From contig CAIPUP010000318.1 in assembly GCA_903868285.1 (NCBI GenBank), positions 1 through 17,463 of the forward strand: a DNA stretch of 17,463 nucleotides. Reading direction: 5' to 3'. This stretch comes from an uncultured beta proteobacterium. GTDB lineage: Bacteria; Pseudomonadota; Gammaproteobacteria; Burkholderiales; SG8-39. Positions 1 through 6,526 of this stretch are shown piece by piece (the stretch's first letter is position 1; each line of letters begins with the position of its first letter). A model generated the notes under the pieces. That model saw only the letters and a program-made list of their open reading frames with translations. It had not been told where the DNA came from and made no database searches. The position numbers and the translations under genes were made by a program.

Positions 1-369
1 ATCGTCGGACTGGACGCCAAGGACGGCAAGGTGGCGGTCGAGGGCTGGTCCAAGCTGACCGGCCATGACGTACTCGACCTGGCCAAGAAATTCGAGGACT
101 ACGGCGCCGAGGCGGTGATCTACACCGACATCGGTCGTGACGGCATGCTCAGTGGCGTGAACATCGAGGCCACGGTGAAGCTGGCGCGCACCCTGCGCGT
201 GCCGGTGATCGCCAGCGGCGGCCTGACCGGGCTGCCCGACATCGAGGCGTTGTGTGCGGTGGAGGCTGAGGGTATCAGCGGTGTCATCACCGGCCGCGCC
301 ATCTATGAAGGCACCATTGACTTTCGTCAGGCGCTGGCCCTGGCCGAAAAACTCTCGCCCGGCGCCTGA
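1..369 (+). CDS. hisA: HisA, phosphoribosylformimino-AICAR-ribotide isomerase (3' end only)
   Basis: This is the C-terminal 122 residues of the TIM-barrel isomerase that converts ProFAR to PRFAR in histidine biosynthesis; the 5' end lies outside the window. The reading frame is open from base 1 and ends in TGA at 367-369. Visible family signatures are the segment YTDIGRDGMLSGVN, whose first Asp corresponds to the second catalytic aspartate of HisA, the phosphate-binding strand VPVIASGGL, and the terminal phosphate site GVITGRAIYEG. The protein ends shortly after this site, as is usual for the family. hisF follows after 39 nt, which fits a his operon read left to right. The identity is secure; only the missing N-terminus limits the call. 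Confidence 0.96.
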   Translation: MVGLDAKDGKVAVEGWSKLTGHDVLDLAKKFEDYGAEAVIYTDIGRDGMLSGVNIEATVKLARTLRVPVIASGGLTGLPDIEALCAVEAEGISGVITGRAIYEGTIDFRQALALAEKLSPGA

Positions 370-408
370 GCGGGTGACCAGGCAGCGTCGCGTAGGGGAA
401 TGCATCGT

Positions 409-1173
409 ATGAGTCTGGCCAAGCGCATCATTCCCTGCCTGGATGTGACCAGCGGTCGGGTGGTCAAGGGCGTCAATTTCGTCGCGCTGCGCGATGCCGG
501 TGATCCGGTGGAAATCGCCCGTCGCTACGATGAACAGGGCGCTGACGAGCTGACCTTTCTGGATATCACCGCCAGTTCGGATGATCGCGATCTGATCCTG
601 CATGTCATCGAGGAGGTGGCGGCGCAGGTGTTCATTCCGCTCACCGTGGGCGGTGGCGTGCGCAAGGTGGAGGACGTACGGCGCCTGCTCAATGCCGGCG
701 CGGACAAGGTTTCCATCAATACTTCGGCTGTGACCAACCCGGCGCTGGTGGCCGAAGCCTCCGGTCGCTATGGCGCGCAATGCATCGTGGTGGCGATCGA
801 CGCCAAGCGACGTGCCGATGGCAGTGGTTGGGAAGTCTTCACCCATGGCGGCCGCAAGCCGACCGGTCTGGATGCGGTGCAATGGGCGCAACGCATGCAG
901 TCGCTGGGTGCAGGAGAAATCCTGCTCACCAGCATGGACCGTGATGGCACGCGCGTGGGCTTTGATCTCGAACTCACGCGTGCAGTGAGCGATGCGCTGG
1001 AAATTCCGGTGATCGCCAGCGGTGGCGTCGGCAGCCTTGAGCATCTCGCCGCTGGTGTCCTGCAAGGTCATGCCGATGCGGTGCTGGCGGCGAGCATTTT
1101 TCATTTCGGCGAATACAGCATTACCCAAGCCAAGCAGCACATGGCCGGTTGCGGCATTGAGGTGCGGCTATGA
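409..1173 (+). CDS. hisF: HisF, imidazole glycerol phosphate synthase cyclase subunit
   Basis: HisF is the cyclase half of IGP synthase. It uses ammonia from the HisH glutaminase to convert PRFAR to imidazole glycerol phosphate plus AICAR in the cytoplasm. The predicted 254-residue TIM barrel has the usual length. It starts MSLAKRIIPCLDV with the first catalytic Asp at residue 12, and carries LLTSMDRDGTRVGFD with the second catalytic Asp. The phosphate sites VGGGVR and IASGGVGS are also present. An in-frame ATG lies nine bases upstream at 400, but AGGGGA at 394-399 abuts that codon and is properly spaced from 409. The family N-terminus also begins at 409. The stop overlaps the hisI start as ATGA, indicating translational coupling. 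Confidence 0.97.
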   Translation: MSLAKRIIPCLDVTSGRVVKGVNFVALRDAGDPVEIARRYDEQGADELTFLDITASSDDRDLILHVIEEVAAQVFIPLTVGGGVRKVEDVRRLLNAGADKVSINTSAVTNPALVAEASGRYGAQCIVVAIDAKRRADGSGWEVFTHGGRKPTGLDAVQWAQRMQSLGAGEILLTSMDRDGTRVGFDLELTRAVSDALEIPVIASGGVGSLEHLAAGVLQGHADAVLAASIFHFGEYSITQAKQHMAGCGIEVRL

Positions 1174-1601
1174 GCCCGACGCTGGCGGATGGCGGCGCAG
1201 TCGCAGCACCAGACTGGCTGGAGCGTCTGCGCTGGGACGAGCATGGGCTGATTCCGGTGATTGCCCAGGAAGCTGCAAGCGGCAAGGTGCTGATGTTGGC
1301 CTGGATGAACCGCGAGGCCTTGCAGGCTACGCTGCGACGCGGTGAGGCGGTGTACTGGTCGCGCTCACGCAATCGGCTGTGGCACAAGGGCGAGGAGTCC
1401 GGCCATGTGCAAACAGTGCTTGGCATGGCGATCGATTGCGATGACGACGTGTTGTTGCTGCAGGTGGCACAGCAGGGGGGGATTGCCTGCCACACCGGTC
1501 GGCATAGCTGCTTTTATCGCGGCCTGGAGCAGCATCGCTGGATCGAGCTGGAGCCGGTGTTGAAAGACCCTGCGACCATGTATTCCAAGGCCAAGTCATG
1601 A
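1170..1601 (+). CDS. hisI: HisI, phosphoribosyl-AMP cyclohydrolase
   Basis: HisI opens the adenine ring of phosphoribosyl-AMP in the third step of histidine synthesis; it is a zinc-dependent dimer in the cytoplasm. The 143-residue protein carries the diagnostic blocks: SRSRNRLWHKGEESGHVQ at about residues 64-81, the metal-binding DCDDD at about 89-93, and ACHTGRHSCF at about 108-117 with the zinc Cys residues. It is a stand-alone cyclohydrolase: the pyrophosphohydrolase is the next, separate gene. In enterics the two are fused, so the split supports a betaproteobacterial host. The start overlaps the hisF stop (ATGA). hisE begins 9 nt after the stop. Confidence 0.96.
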   Translation: MSPTLADGGAVAAPDWLERLRWDEHGLIPVIAQEAASGKVLMLAWMNREALQATLRRGEAVYWSRSRNRLWHKGEESGHVQTVLGMAIDCDDDVLLLQVAQQGGIACHTGRHSCFYRGLEQHRWIELEPVLKDPATMYSKAKS

Positions 1602-1610
1602 GGAACCGGT

Positions 1611-1928
1611 ATGAATGATGTATTGGCCCGGCTGGCCGAGGTAGTCCATGGCCGCAACGGTGGCGATCCGGAGCGATCCTATGTGTCGCGACTGCTGTCG
1701 CGCGGGGAAGATGCCATCCTCAAGAAGATCGGCGAGGAGGCTACGGAAACCGTGATGGCAGCCAAGGATGGTGACCGCCAGCGCATTGTCGGCGAGACCG
1801 CCGATCTATGGTTTCACTGCCTGATCATGCTCGAGCACTACCAGCTCGGCCCGCAGGATGTATTGAACGAGTTGCAGCGGCGCGAGGGACTGTCGGGGCT
1901 GGATGAAAAGGCAGCGCGCAAACCGTAA
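1611..1928 (+). CDS. hisE: HisE, phosphoribosyl-ATP pyrophosphatase
   Basis: HisE hydrolyses phosphoribosyl-ATP to phosphoribosyl-AMP, the second step of histidine synthesis, just before HisI. The 105-residue all-alpha protein belongs to the MazG-like fold. It shows SYVSRLL, then KKIGEEATETVMAAKDGD and the later helix GETADLWFHCLIML; the Glu and Asp residues of these helices form the magnesium site. The C-terminal helix carries LNELQRREGLSG, as in other HisE proteins. AGGAAC ahead of the ATG is a plausible ribosome binding site and overlaps the end of hisI. It is the last recognisable histidine gene here. Confidence 0.95.
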   Translation: MNDVLARLAEVVHGRNGGDPERSYVSRLLSRGEDAILKKIGEEATETVMAAKDGDRQRIVGETADLWFHCLIMLEHYQLGPQDVLNELQRREGLSGLDEKAARKP

Positions 1929-1930
1929 CC

Positions 1931-1965
1931 TGACCGGGGTCAAGTTCAAGTTCAAGTTTGAGTTT
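1931..1965 (+). repeat. Short palindrome plus CAAGTT hexamer repeats between hisE and the HIT gene
   Basis: The 48-nt gap between hisE and the HIT gene holds TGACC-GG-GGTCA (1931-1942), a 5-bp inverted repeat. It is followed at once by three head-to-tail CAAGTT hexamers (1941-1958) and a related TGAGTT. This is seen directly. It could be a small dispersed repeat or a cis-regulatory site ahead of the HIT gene. The sequence alone does not decide between these. Confidence 0.45.
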
Positions 1966-1976
1966 CGGGGTGATCC

Positions 1977-2408
1977 ATGACTGACAGCGCAAAGCCATTG
2001 GCCGCAAATATGGCCGCAAACACCCACGCCGACTGTATTTTCTGTCGCATCGTGCGCGGCGAGATTCCAGCCCGCAAGGTATACGAGGACGATGAGTTAC
2101 TGGCATTTCATGACATCAGTCCGGTCGCGCCTATGCATCTGCTGGTGATACCGAAGCAGCACCTGTCGACGCTGTACGATGCCTCCGAGGAACACCATCA
2201 CGCGCTGGGATCGATGCTGATGCTGGCCGGTCGTATCGCACGCGAGCAGGGAGCGGCTGAAGGCTTTCGCAGCATCATCAACACTGGACGCGTCGGAGGG
2301 CAGGAGGTGTATCATTTGCACCTGCATTTGATCGCTGGTCCACAGCATCTCGGGCCGATGATCGTACCCACCCAACAAGCACCAAAGCACAACGCGCCGC
2401 ATCAGTAG
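1977..2408 (+). CDS. HIT-family (HinT-like) nucleotide-binding hydrolase
   Basis: This histidine triad protein is likely a purine nucleoside phosphoramidase of the HinT branch acting in the cytoplasm. The CIFCRIVRGEIPA block near the N-terminus (about residues 20-32) is followed by VYEDDELLAFHDISPVAPMHLLVIPK. The catalytic triad motif HLHLHLI lies near residue 114, and LGPMIV closes the fold. At 143 residues it is longer than most HinT proteins because of about 16 extra residues at the N-terminus and a short polar tail at the C-terminus. An in-frame ATG at 2010 would remove 11 residues, but GGGGTGAT just before 1977 favours the longer form. A HIT gene at this position behind the his genes is common in betaproteobacteria. 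The physiological substrate cannot be read from sequence. Confidence 0.92.
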   Translation: MTDSAKPLAANMAANTHADCIFCRIVRGEIPARKVYEDDELLAFHDISPVAPMHLLVIPKQHLSTLYDASEEHHHALGSMLMLAGRIAREQGAAEGFRSIINTGRVGGQEVYHLHLHLIAGPQHLGPMIVPTQQAPKHNAPHQ

Positions 2409-2414
2409 TGCTCG

Positions 2415-2448
2415 ACGGTACGGAACTACGGTACGGAACGACGGTACT
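2415..2448 (+). repeat. 13-bp tandem repeat (about 2.6 copies) upstream of tatA
   Basis: The unit ACGGTACGGAAC plus one variable base occurs at 2415-2427 and 2428-2440, with a partial third copy ACGGTACT at 2441-2448. It lies in the 134-nt gap between the HIT gene and tatA, about 95 nt ahead of the tatA start. I see no convincing -35/-10 pair in this gap. The repeat could be replication slippage or a cluster of protein-binding sites. Confidence 0.6.
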
Positions 2449-2542
2449 CAGCGCATCGAATTTTGCGCGCAGCACATCGCAGATCGCACAATGCATATTG
2501 CACATCGCCCGCCGCGAGGGGCGCAAGACTAAGGAGTTCGAC

Positions 2543-2776
2543 ATGGGAACCTGGAGCATCTGGCACTGGCTGGTGGTTTTGGTAATTGTGCTGCTGGTGT
2601 TCGGCACCAAGAAATTGCGCAATCTGGGCACTGACCTTGGTGGCGCAGTACGCGGTTTCAAGGATGGGATGAAAGAGGCATCGGCCGACAAGCCAGCAGA
2701 TGCGGCGGCCTCGACCGTGGTGCAGAGTAGCGGGCACACGCTCGAAGGCGAAGTGAAGGAAAAATCCAAGGCCTGA
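2543..2776 (+). CDS. tatA: TatA, twin-arginine translocase pore-forming subunit
   Basis: TatA polymerises in the inner membrane to form the passage for folded proteins carrying twin-arginine signals. The 77-residue protein has the standard order: a short periplasmic N-terminus (MGTWSIWHW), one membrane helix of about residues 8-20, the FGTKKLRNLG hinge, an amphipathic helix (LGGAVRGFKDGMKEA), and a charged, poorly ordered tail. The start at 2543 is fixed by AAGGAG at 2531-2536 and by the family N-terminus. A longer GTG-started reading frame from 2408 is discounted. tatB follows after 155 nt, and that gap contains a terminator-like hairpin. Confidence 0.95.
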   Translation: MGTWSIWHWLVVLVIVLLVFGTKKLRNLGTDLGGAVRGFKDGMKEASADKPADAAASTVVQSSGHTLEGEVKEKSKA

Positions 2777-2840
2777 TCCGGGTCGTGGCAGTCGCGTCGG
2801 CCAGCGCTGCGCGGATCGGTTGCCGCAGTTTGTCTTGATG

Positions 2841-2868
2841 ATGCCGGGTCTGTCCCGGCGTTTTTTTT
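2841..2868 (+). terminator. Intrinsic terminator-like hairpin between tatA and tatB
   Basis: GCCGGG (2843-2848), a 5-nt loop, and CCCGGC (2854-2859) form a perfect six-pair G+C stem. A-T and T-G pairs can extend it at the base, and a run of eight T follows (2861-2868). This matches a Rho-independent terminator on the plus strand. It lies 64 nt after the tatA stop and 63 nt before tatB, inside what should be one tat operon. A partial terminator here would reduce tatBC transcript relative to tatA. Confidence 0.85.
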
Positions 2869-2931
2869 CGCTGTACGAATTCCCCGACACTGGCAACAGG
2901 ATGATCGGGATCAACCGGATGCTGGACAGTC

Positions 2932-3480
2932 ATGTTTGACGTCGGATTCTCGGAAATGTTGGTGATTGCGGTGGTGGCACTGGTGGTCATCGGCCCTGAA
3001 AAATTACCGGGCGTGGCCAAGACCGTTGGTGCCTGGTTTGGTCGTCTGCAGCGCTATGTGAATGACGTCAAGGCCGACATCAACCGCGAAATCGAGCTGG
3101 AAGAGTTGCGCAAGTTCAAGACTCAGTTCGAAGAGGCCGCGCAGTCCCTGGACAGCGGATTTCGCAGCGAGGTCAGCCAGGCTGAGGCCTCGATGCAGTC
3201 CATCGGTCAGGATGTCTCGAACAGTGTGGATCCGCTGGCAGCAGCATTGGATCCGGCCACCCTGGCTGCCGATGCCGGGCTGACTGAGGCGGTGACTGAG
3301 CCGGTGACTGAGCCGGTGACTGCGCCGGTGCCTGCGCCGATGACTGCGCCTGGGACCGAGCCTGCGACCGAAGTCGCACGCGAACACGAAAACGCAAGCA
3401 CAACGCCGCCGCCGCTGTCGCAAGCCTCAGCGGAATCGTTGGCTGAAATGCAGCCAACGTCAGCGAGTAAAACCACATGA
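2932..3480 (+). CDS. tatB: TatB, twin-arginine translocase receptor subunit
   Basis: TatB pairs with TatC to form the receptor that binds twin-arginine signal peptides. The 182-residue protein starts MFDVGFSEMLVIAVVALVVIGPEKLP, which is diagnostic: one membrane helix ending in the VIGPEKLP hinge. An amphipathic helix (VAKTVGAWFGRLQRYVNDVKADI) and a long charged helical segment follow. From about residue 117 the tail becomes a low-complexity stretch of Thr-Glu-Pro-Val-like tetrapeptides built from a 12-bp DNA repeat. The Tat domain is complete, so the repeat is unlikely to disable it. The stop overlaps the tatC start, indicating coupling of the two receptor subunits. Confidence 0.95.
   Translation: MFDVGFSEMLVIAVVALVVIGPEKLPGVAKTVGAWFGRLQRYVNDVKADINREIELEELRKFKTQFEEAAQSLDSGFRSEVSQAEASMQSIGQDVSNSVDPLAAALDPATLAADAGLTEAVTEPVTEPVTAPVPAPMTAPGTEPATEVAREHENASTTPPPLSQASAESLAEMQPTSASKTT
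3280..3375 (+). repeat. 12-bp in-frame minisatellite in tatB
   Basis: About eight head-to-tail 12-bp units of the type GTGACTGAGCCG run from 3280 to 3375. Units 3292-3303 and 3304-3315 are identical, and the others differ at one to four positions. Each unit encodes a tetrapeptide such as VTEP or VTAP. The period is a multiple of three, so copy number changes would keep the frame and only lengthen or shorten the disordered TatB tail. Confidence 0.85.
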
Positions 3481-4220
3481 TGCAATCCGATACCTTCATT
3501 TCGCATCTGGTGGAGTTGCGCCAGCGCCTGGTGCGGGCGCTGGTGGCGGTGCTTCTGGTGTTATTTGCCATCCTGCCCTGGGCGCCGGAGTTGTACGACT
3601 TCATGGCCCATCCGCTGATGCGTGCGCTGCCTGAGGGCACCAAGATGATTGCCACGGGTGTGATCGCGCCGTTTCTGGTACCGCTGAAAGTGGCTGGCGT
3701 GGTGGCGTTTGTGGTGGCTTTGCCTTATGTGCTGTATCAGGCCTGGGCCTTTGTCGCGCCGGGCCTGTATGCGCATGAAAAAAAGCTGGTGCTGCCACTG
3801 GTGATAGCCAGCACAGTGCTGTTTCTGCTGGGTATCGCGTTTTGCTATTTCTTCGTGTTTGGGGTGGTGTTCGAGTTCGTCTACACCATCGCGCCCAAGA
3901 GTATTTCGGTTGCACCAGACATCGAGAATTACATGTCTTTCGCGCTATCGATGTTCATCGCCTTTGGCGTGACCTTCGAGGTGCCAGTGGTGGTGATCGT
4001 CTTGGTGCGTTCGGGCGTGGTGACTGTGGAAAAGCTCAAGGAAATCCGACCCTACATCATCGTCGGCGCGTTTGTGGTGGGCGCGATCTTCACCCCGCCG
4101 GATGTGGTGTCGCAGTTCATGCTGGCGATCCCGCTATGGGTGCTGTATGAAATTGGCGTTTTCATCGCCGGATTCCAGCCGGCGCGACCGAAGATCGATA
4201 GCGATCCGGCTGCGTCCTGA
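3477..4220 (+). CDS. tatC: TatC, twin-arginine translocase core subunit
   Basis: TatC is the six-helix inner-membrane protein that recognises the twin-arginine motif and nucleates TatA assembly. The 247-residue protein shows the N-terminal signature FISHLVELRQRLVRAL with the conserved cytoplasmic Glu, then PYVLYQAWAFVAPGLY in the first periplasmic region. ENYMSFALSMFIAFGVTFEVPVVV follows, including the conserved transmembrane Glu, and IIVGAFVVGAIFTPPDVVSQFMLAIPLW with the TPPD motif. Six hydrophobic segments are evident. The ATG overlaps the tatB stop, and a second ATG follows directly at 3480. The gene ends 27 nt before the convergent protease gene, with no bidirectional terminator visible between them. 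Confidence 0.96.
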   Translation: MMQSDTFISHLVELRQRLVRALVAVLLVLFAILPWAPELYDFMAHPLMRALPEGTKMIATGVIAPFLVPLKVAGVVAFVVALPYVLYQAWAFVAPGLYAHEKKLVLPLVIASTVLFLLGIAFCYFFVFGVVFEFVYTIAPKSISVAPDIENYMSFALSMFIAFGVTFEVPVVVIVLVRSGVVTVEKLKEIRPYIIVGAFVVGAIFTPPDVVSQFMLAIPLWVLYEIGVFIAGFQPARPKIDSDPAAS

Positions 4221-4247
4221 CGAGTTCTGAGGTGTGCCGGGGCGTGC

Positions 4248-5435
4248 TTATTTCCCGCGCTTGCCCTGCGCCGGCCGGGTACCTACCTCGATCGTCAGCA
4301 CCAGCTCCTGACCGGCACGCCACAGCGTGAGCTTGCTGGACTGACCAGGTGCCAGGGCCGCGACCAGATTCAGCATTTCTCCCGGGTTGCCAACGCGCTT
4401 ACCGTCGACCGCGCGCAGCACATCGCCGGATTTGACGCCTGCGCGTGCGGCCGGGCCACCAGCAATCACATTGGCGATCAGTGCGCCTTCAGTGCCGGGC
4501 AGTTTGAACGACTCGGCCAGCTCGCGCGTGATCTCCTGCGCTTCGACGCCTATCCAGCCGCGCACCACACTGCCTTTGGCGATGATGCTCTCGGTCACGC
4601 TGCGTGCGGTCGAGGCCGGAATGGCAAAACCAATGCCGATCGAGCCACCGGTCTGCGACAGGATCGCGGTGTTGATGCCCACCAGGTTGCCGGCCGTATC
4701 GATCAATGCGCCACCCGAGTTGCCTTGATTGATGGCGGCATCGGTCTGGATGAAGTTCTCGAAGGTGTTGATGCCAAGACCGGTGCGATGCAGACCGCTG
4801 ACGATGCCCATGGTGACGGTCTGGCCGACGCCCAGTGGGTTGCCGATGGCCAACACGATATCGCCCAGCCGCAGGCCCTGGTCATCGCCAAAGGTGATCA
4901 CTGGCAGGCCCTCGGCCTGAATTTGCAGTACGGCCAGATCGGATTCCGGGTCTGATCCCACCAGTCGCGCGCGCAGTTTCTTGCCGTTGGCCAAGCCGAC
5001 TTCGATTTCATCGGCTGCTTCCACCACATGGTGATTGGTGAGTACATAACCGCGCGGGCTGATGATGACGCCCGAGCCCAGTCCGGTAGCGCGCTGGGAC
5101 GGCGCCTGGTCCGGCAGCCGGTCGCCGAAGAACTGCCGCAGCAGCGGGTCGCTGAGAAAGGGGTGGCGGGCCGCCTTGACTTCCTTGCTGGTGAAAATAT
5201 TCACCACCGCTGGTGCCGCTTTGCGCACCGCATCGCTATAGGAGCCAGCCCGTGCCACCGGGTTATCCTGTACCGCCTGACGCAACTCCAGTCCCCCGGC
5301 CTCGCCCGAAATGATCGGCGCAGCGTCGATCCGCGGCGTACCCTGCAGCCATTCCGGACGCAGCGTGGCGACGACGAACAGCGCGGCCAGCGCGATGGTG
5401 GTGGCCTGAGCAAAGGTGAGCCAGAGTCTTTTCAT
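4248..5435 (-). CDS. degS: Membrane-anchored trypsin-like serine protease with one PDZ domain (DegS/AlgW type)
   Basis: This is a periplasmic HtrA-family protease tethered to the inner membrane. DegS and AlgW sense misfolded outer membrane proteins and cut the anti-sigma-E factor. In the 395-residue product a single N-terminal helix (about residues 8-25) is followed by the protease domain. The catalytic triad is His136 in TNHHVV, Asp166 in ESDLAVL and Ser240 in GNSGGAL. A single PDZ domain spans about 300-385 (GALIANVIAGGPAARAGVKSGDVL). One PDZ and one uncleaved anchor fit DegS/AlgW rather than DegP, which has two PDZ domains. No clear Shine-Dalgarno sequence precedes the ATG. It is divergent from the Nif3-like gene. 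The degS name reflects architecture; its target here is inferred. Confidence 0.9.
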   Translation of the reverse strand: MKRLWLTFAQATTIALAALFVVATLRPEWLQGTPRIDAAPIISGEAGGLELRQAVQDNPVARAGSYSDAVRKAAPAVVNIFTSKEVKAARHPFLSDPLLRQFFGDRLPDQAPSQRATGLGSGVIISPRGYVLTNHHVVEAADEIEVGLANGKKLRARLVGSDPESDLAVLQIQAEGLPVITFGDDQGLRLGDIVLAIGNPLGVGQTVTMGIVSGLHRTGLGINTFENFIQTDAAINQGNSGGALIDTAGNLVGINTAILSQTGGSIGIGFAIPASTARSVTESIIAKGSVVRGWIGVEAQEITRELAESFKLPGTEGALIANVIAGGPAARAGVKSGDVLRAVDGKRVGNPGEMLNLVAALAPGQSSKLTLWRAGQELVLTIEVGTRPAQGKRGK

Positions 5436-5462
5436 GGGGGCGTTTCGGACCGGATTGAGTTT

Positions 5463-5470
5463 GTACGTAC
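5463..5470. promoter_or_regulatory. Perfect 8-bp palindrome in the divergent degS / Nif3-like gap
   Basis: GTACGTAC is a perfect palindrome near the middle of the 98-nt gap between the two divergent starts (5436-5533). Promoters for both genes must lie here or inside the neighbouring genes. I see only weak -35/-10 candidates, for example TTGAGT at 5455-5460 with ATTAAT at 5480-5485. This could be an operator shared by both directions. The evidence is position and symmetry only. Confidence 0.2.
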
Positions 5471-5533
5471 TTGGTGGGCATTAATTGAAGCAAACAACGA
5501 CTGACGATGATCTTACGCGTGGAAGGCAAGCCG

Positions 5534-6280
5534 ATGCAGCGTGATGCACTGACCCAACGACTCGATGGTCTGTTGCAGCCGGAGCGCTTTCGCGACTACA
5601 GCCCTAATGGCTTGCAGGTGCAGGGCCGGTCCGAGGTGCGTAGCGTGGTGACCGGCGTCAGCGCCAGTCTGGCGCTGATCGAGGCCGCGGTGGCGGTCGG
5701 GGCGGATGCCATCCTGGTGCATCACGGCTGGTTCTGGCGTGGTGAGGAGCCACGCCTGCTGGGCTTTCGGCGCGAGCGCATGGCGCGATTGCTAGCGGCC
5801 GACATTAATTTGTATGCCTATCACTTGCCGCTGGATGCCCATCCGCAGCTGGGCAATAACGCGGGGCTGGCGCGCGTGCTGGGCTTGACCGAGACCGGGC
5901 GCTGCGGCGAGCAGGACTTGCTGTGTCATGGCAGCAACCAGCCAGGCGACAAACTGAGCGATCTGGCAGCGCGGGTGACGCAGTGCCTGGGGCGTGCGCC
6001 CTTGCTCATCGGCGACCCGGCACGACCGGTGAAGCGGGTGGCCTGGTGTACCGGCGCGGCCCAGAGCCTGTTCGAGAGTGCGCTTAACCTGGATGTCGAT
6101 GTGTTTCTCACCGGCGAAATCTCAGAGCAGCATGTACACCTGGCGCGCGAGTCCGGTGTCGCCTTTCTGGCCTGCGGGCATCACGCCACCGAGCGCTTCG
6201 GGGTGCAGTCGCTGGCAGCCTGGTTGACCAGTGAAACGGCGCTGGCCGCGCAATTCATCGATATCGACAGTCCGGTCTGA
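5534..6280 (+). CDS. Nif3-like dinuclear metal-centre protein (YbgI family)
   Basis: This family forms toroidal hexamers with two metals per subunit; E. coli YbgI is the reference, and the biochemical function is not settled. The 248-residue protein has the usual domains: LLQPERFRDYSPNGLQVQG near the N-terminus, VHHGWFWRGEEPRLLGFRRERM carrying metal-ligand His residues, and YHLPLDAHPQLGNN. The C-terminal VFLTGEISEQHVHLARE and CGHHATERFGVQ contribute the remaining His and Glu ligands. The start at 5534 is preferred over an upstream ATG at 5507 because GGAAGG (5521-5526) lies 7 nt ahead of it and the family begins there. The gene sits between the protease and petABC, as in many betaproteobacteria. 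Confidence 0.93.
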   Translation: MQRDALTQRLDGLLQPERFRDYSPNGLQVQGRSEVRSVVTGVSASLALIEAAVAVGADAILVHHGWFWRGEEPRLLGFRRERMARLLAADINLYAYHLPLDAHPQLGNNAGLARVLGLTETGRCGEQDLLCHGSNQPGDKLSDLAARVTQCLGRAPLLIGDPARPVKRVAWCTGAAQSLFESALNLDVDVFLTGEISEQHVHLARESGVAFLACGHHATERFGVQSLAAWLTSETALAAQFIDIDSPV

Positions 6281-6311
6281 GCGGTTCGCGTTGTTTCGGG
6301 AGGGCGGTTGT

Positions 6312-6372
6312 AGGCCTTAAACAGGCCTCGGCAATCCCCGCAAAGTCACCCCGGCGAGCGTTTAGGTCGCCG
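6312..6372 (+). other. Two stem-loops in the Nif3-like to petA gap
   Basis: AGGCCT (6312-6317) and AGGCCT (6323-6328) can pair around TAAAC. CGGCGA (6352-6357) and TCGCCG (6367-6372) can pair around a 9-nt loop. Neither is followed by a T-run, so they are not canonical intrinsic terminators. They may shape the 3' end of the upstream transcript. The remainder of the 246-nt gap is an A/T-rich block (6381-6414), then the petA promoter and leader hairpin listed separately. Confidence 0.4.
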
Positions 6373-6420
6373 ATAGCGGCTATAAAATCCCTTTAAAATC
6401 AATAACTTAACATGATGGAT

Positions 6421-6450
6421 TTGGCTTTTTCCCGCCAACTGGGATAGAAT
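6421..6450 (+). promoter_or_regulatory. Probable sigma-70 promoter of petABC
   Basis: TTGGCT (6421-6426) and TAGAAT (6445-6450) are separated by 18 nt, a reasonable housekeeping promoter. An A/T-rich tract at 6381-6414 lies just upstream, in the position of an UP element. Transcription would start near 6457, giving a leader of about 70 nt before petA. GGATAG (6442-6447) and CTATCC (6462-6467) form an inverted repeat across the -10 and start region, which could be an operator. Confidence 0.6.
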
Positions 6451-6474
6451 CTCGGTTCGTACTATCCATCCCAA

Positions 6475-6496
6475 GGCGAACCGTTCGCCGTTTTTT
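6475..6496 (+). terminator. Terminator-like hairpin in the petA leader
   Basis: GGCGAA (6475-6480) and TTCGCC (6484-6489) pair around a 3-nt loop. One G and six T follow (6491-6496). The hairpin lies downstream of the predicted petA promoter and 30 nt ahead of the petA ATG. It would therefore act on transcripts started at that promoter as well as on read-through from the Nif3-like gene. The stem is short, so termination may be partial. Confidence 0.55.
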
Positions 6497-6526
6497 GCGG
6501 TTTTAACCAGGCACAAGGCTTTCCCG

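Noticed and set aside
2408..2542. Upstream GTG-initiated extension of tatA
   Set aside because: It would add 45 unrelated residues before the normal TatA N-terminus; the ATG at 2543 has AAGGAG at proper distance.
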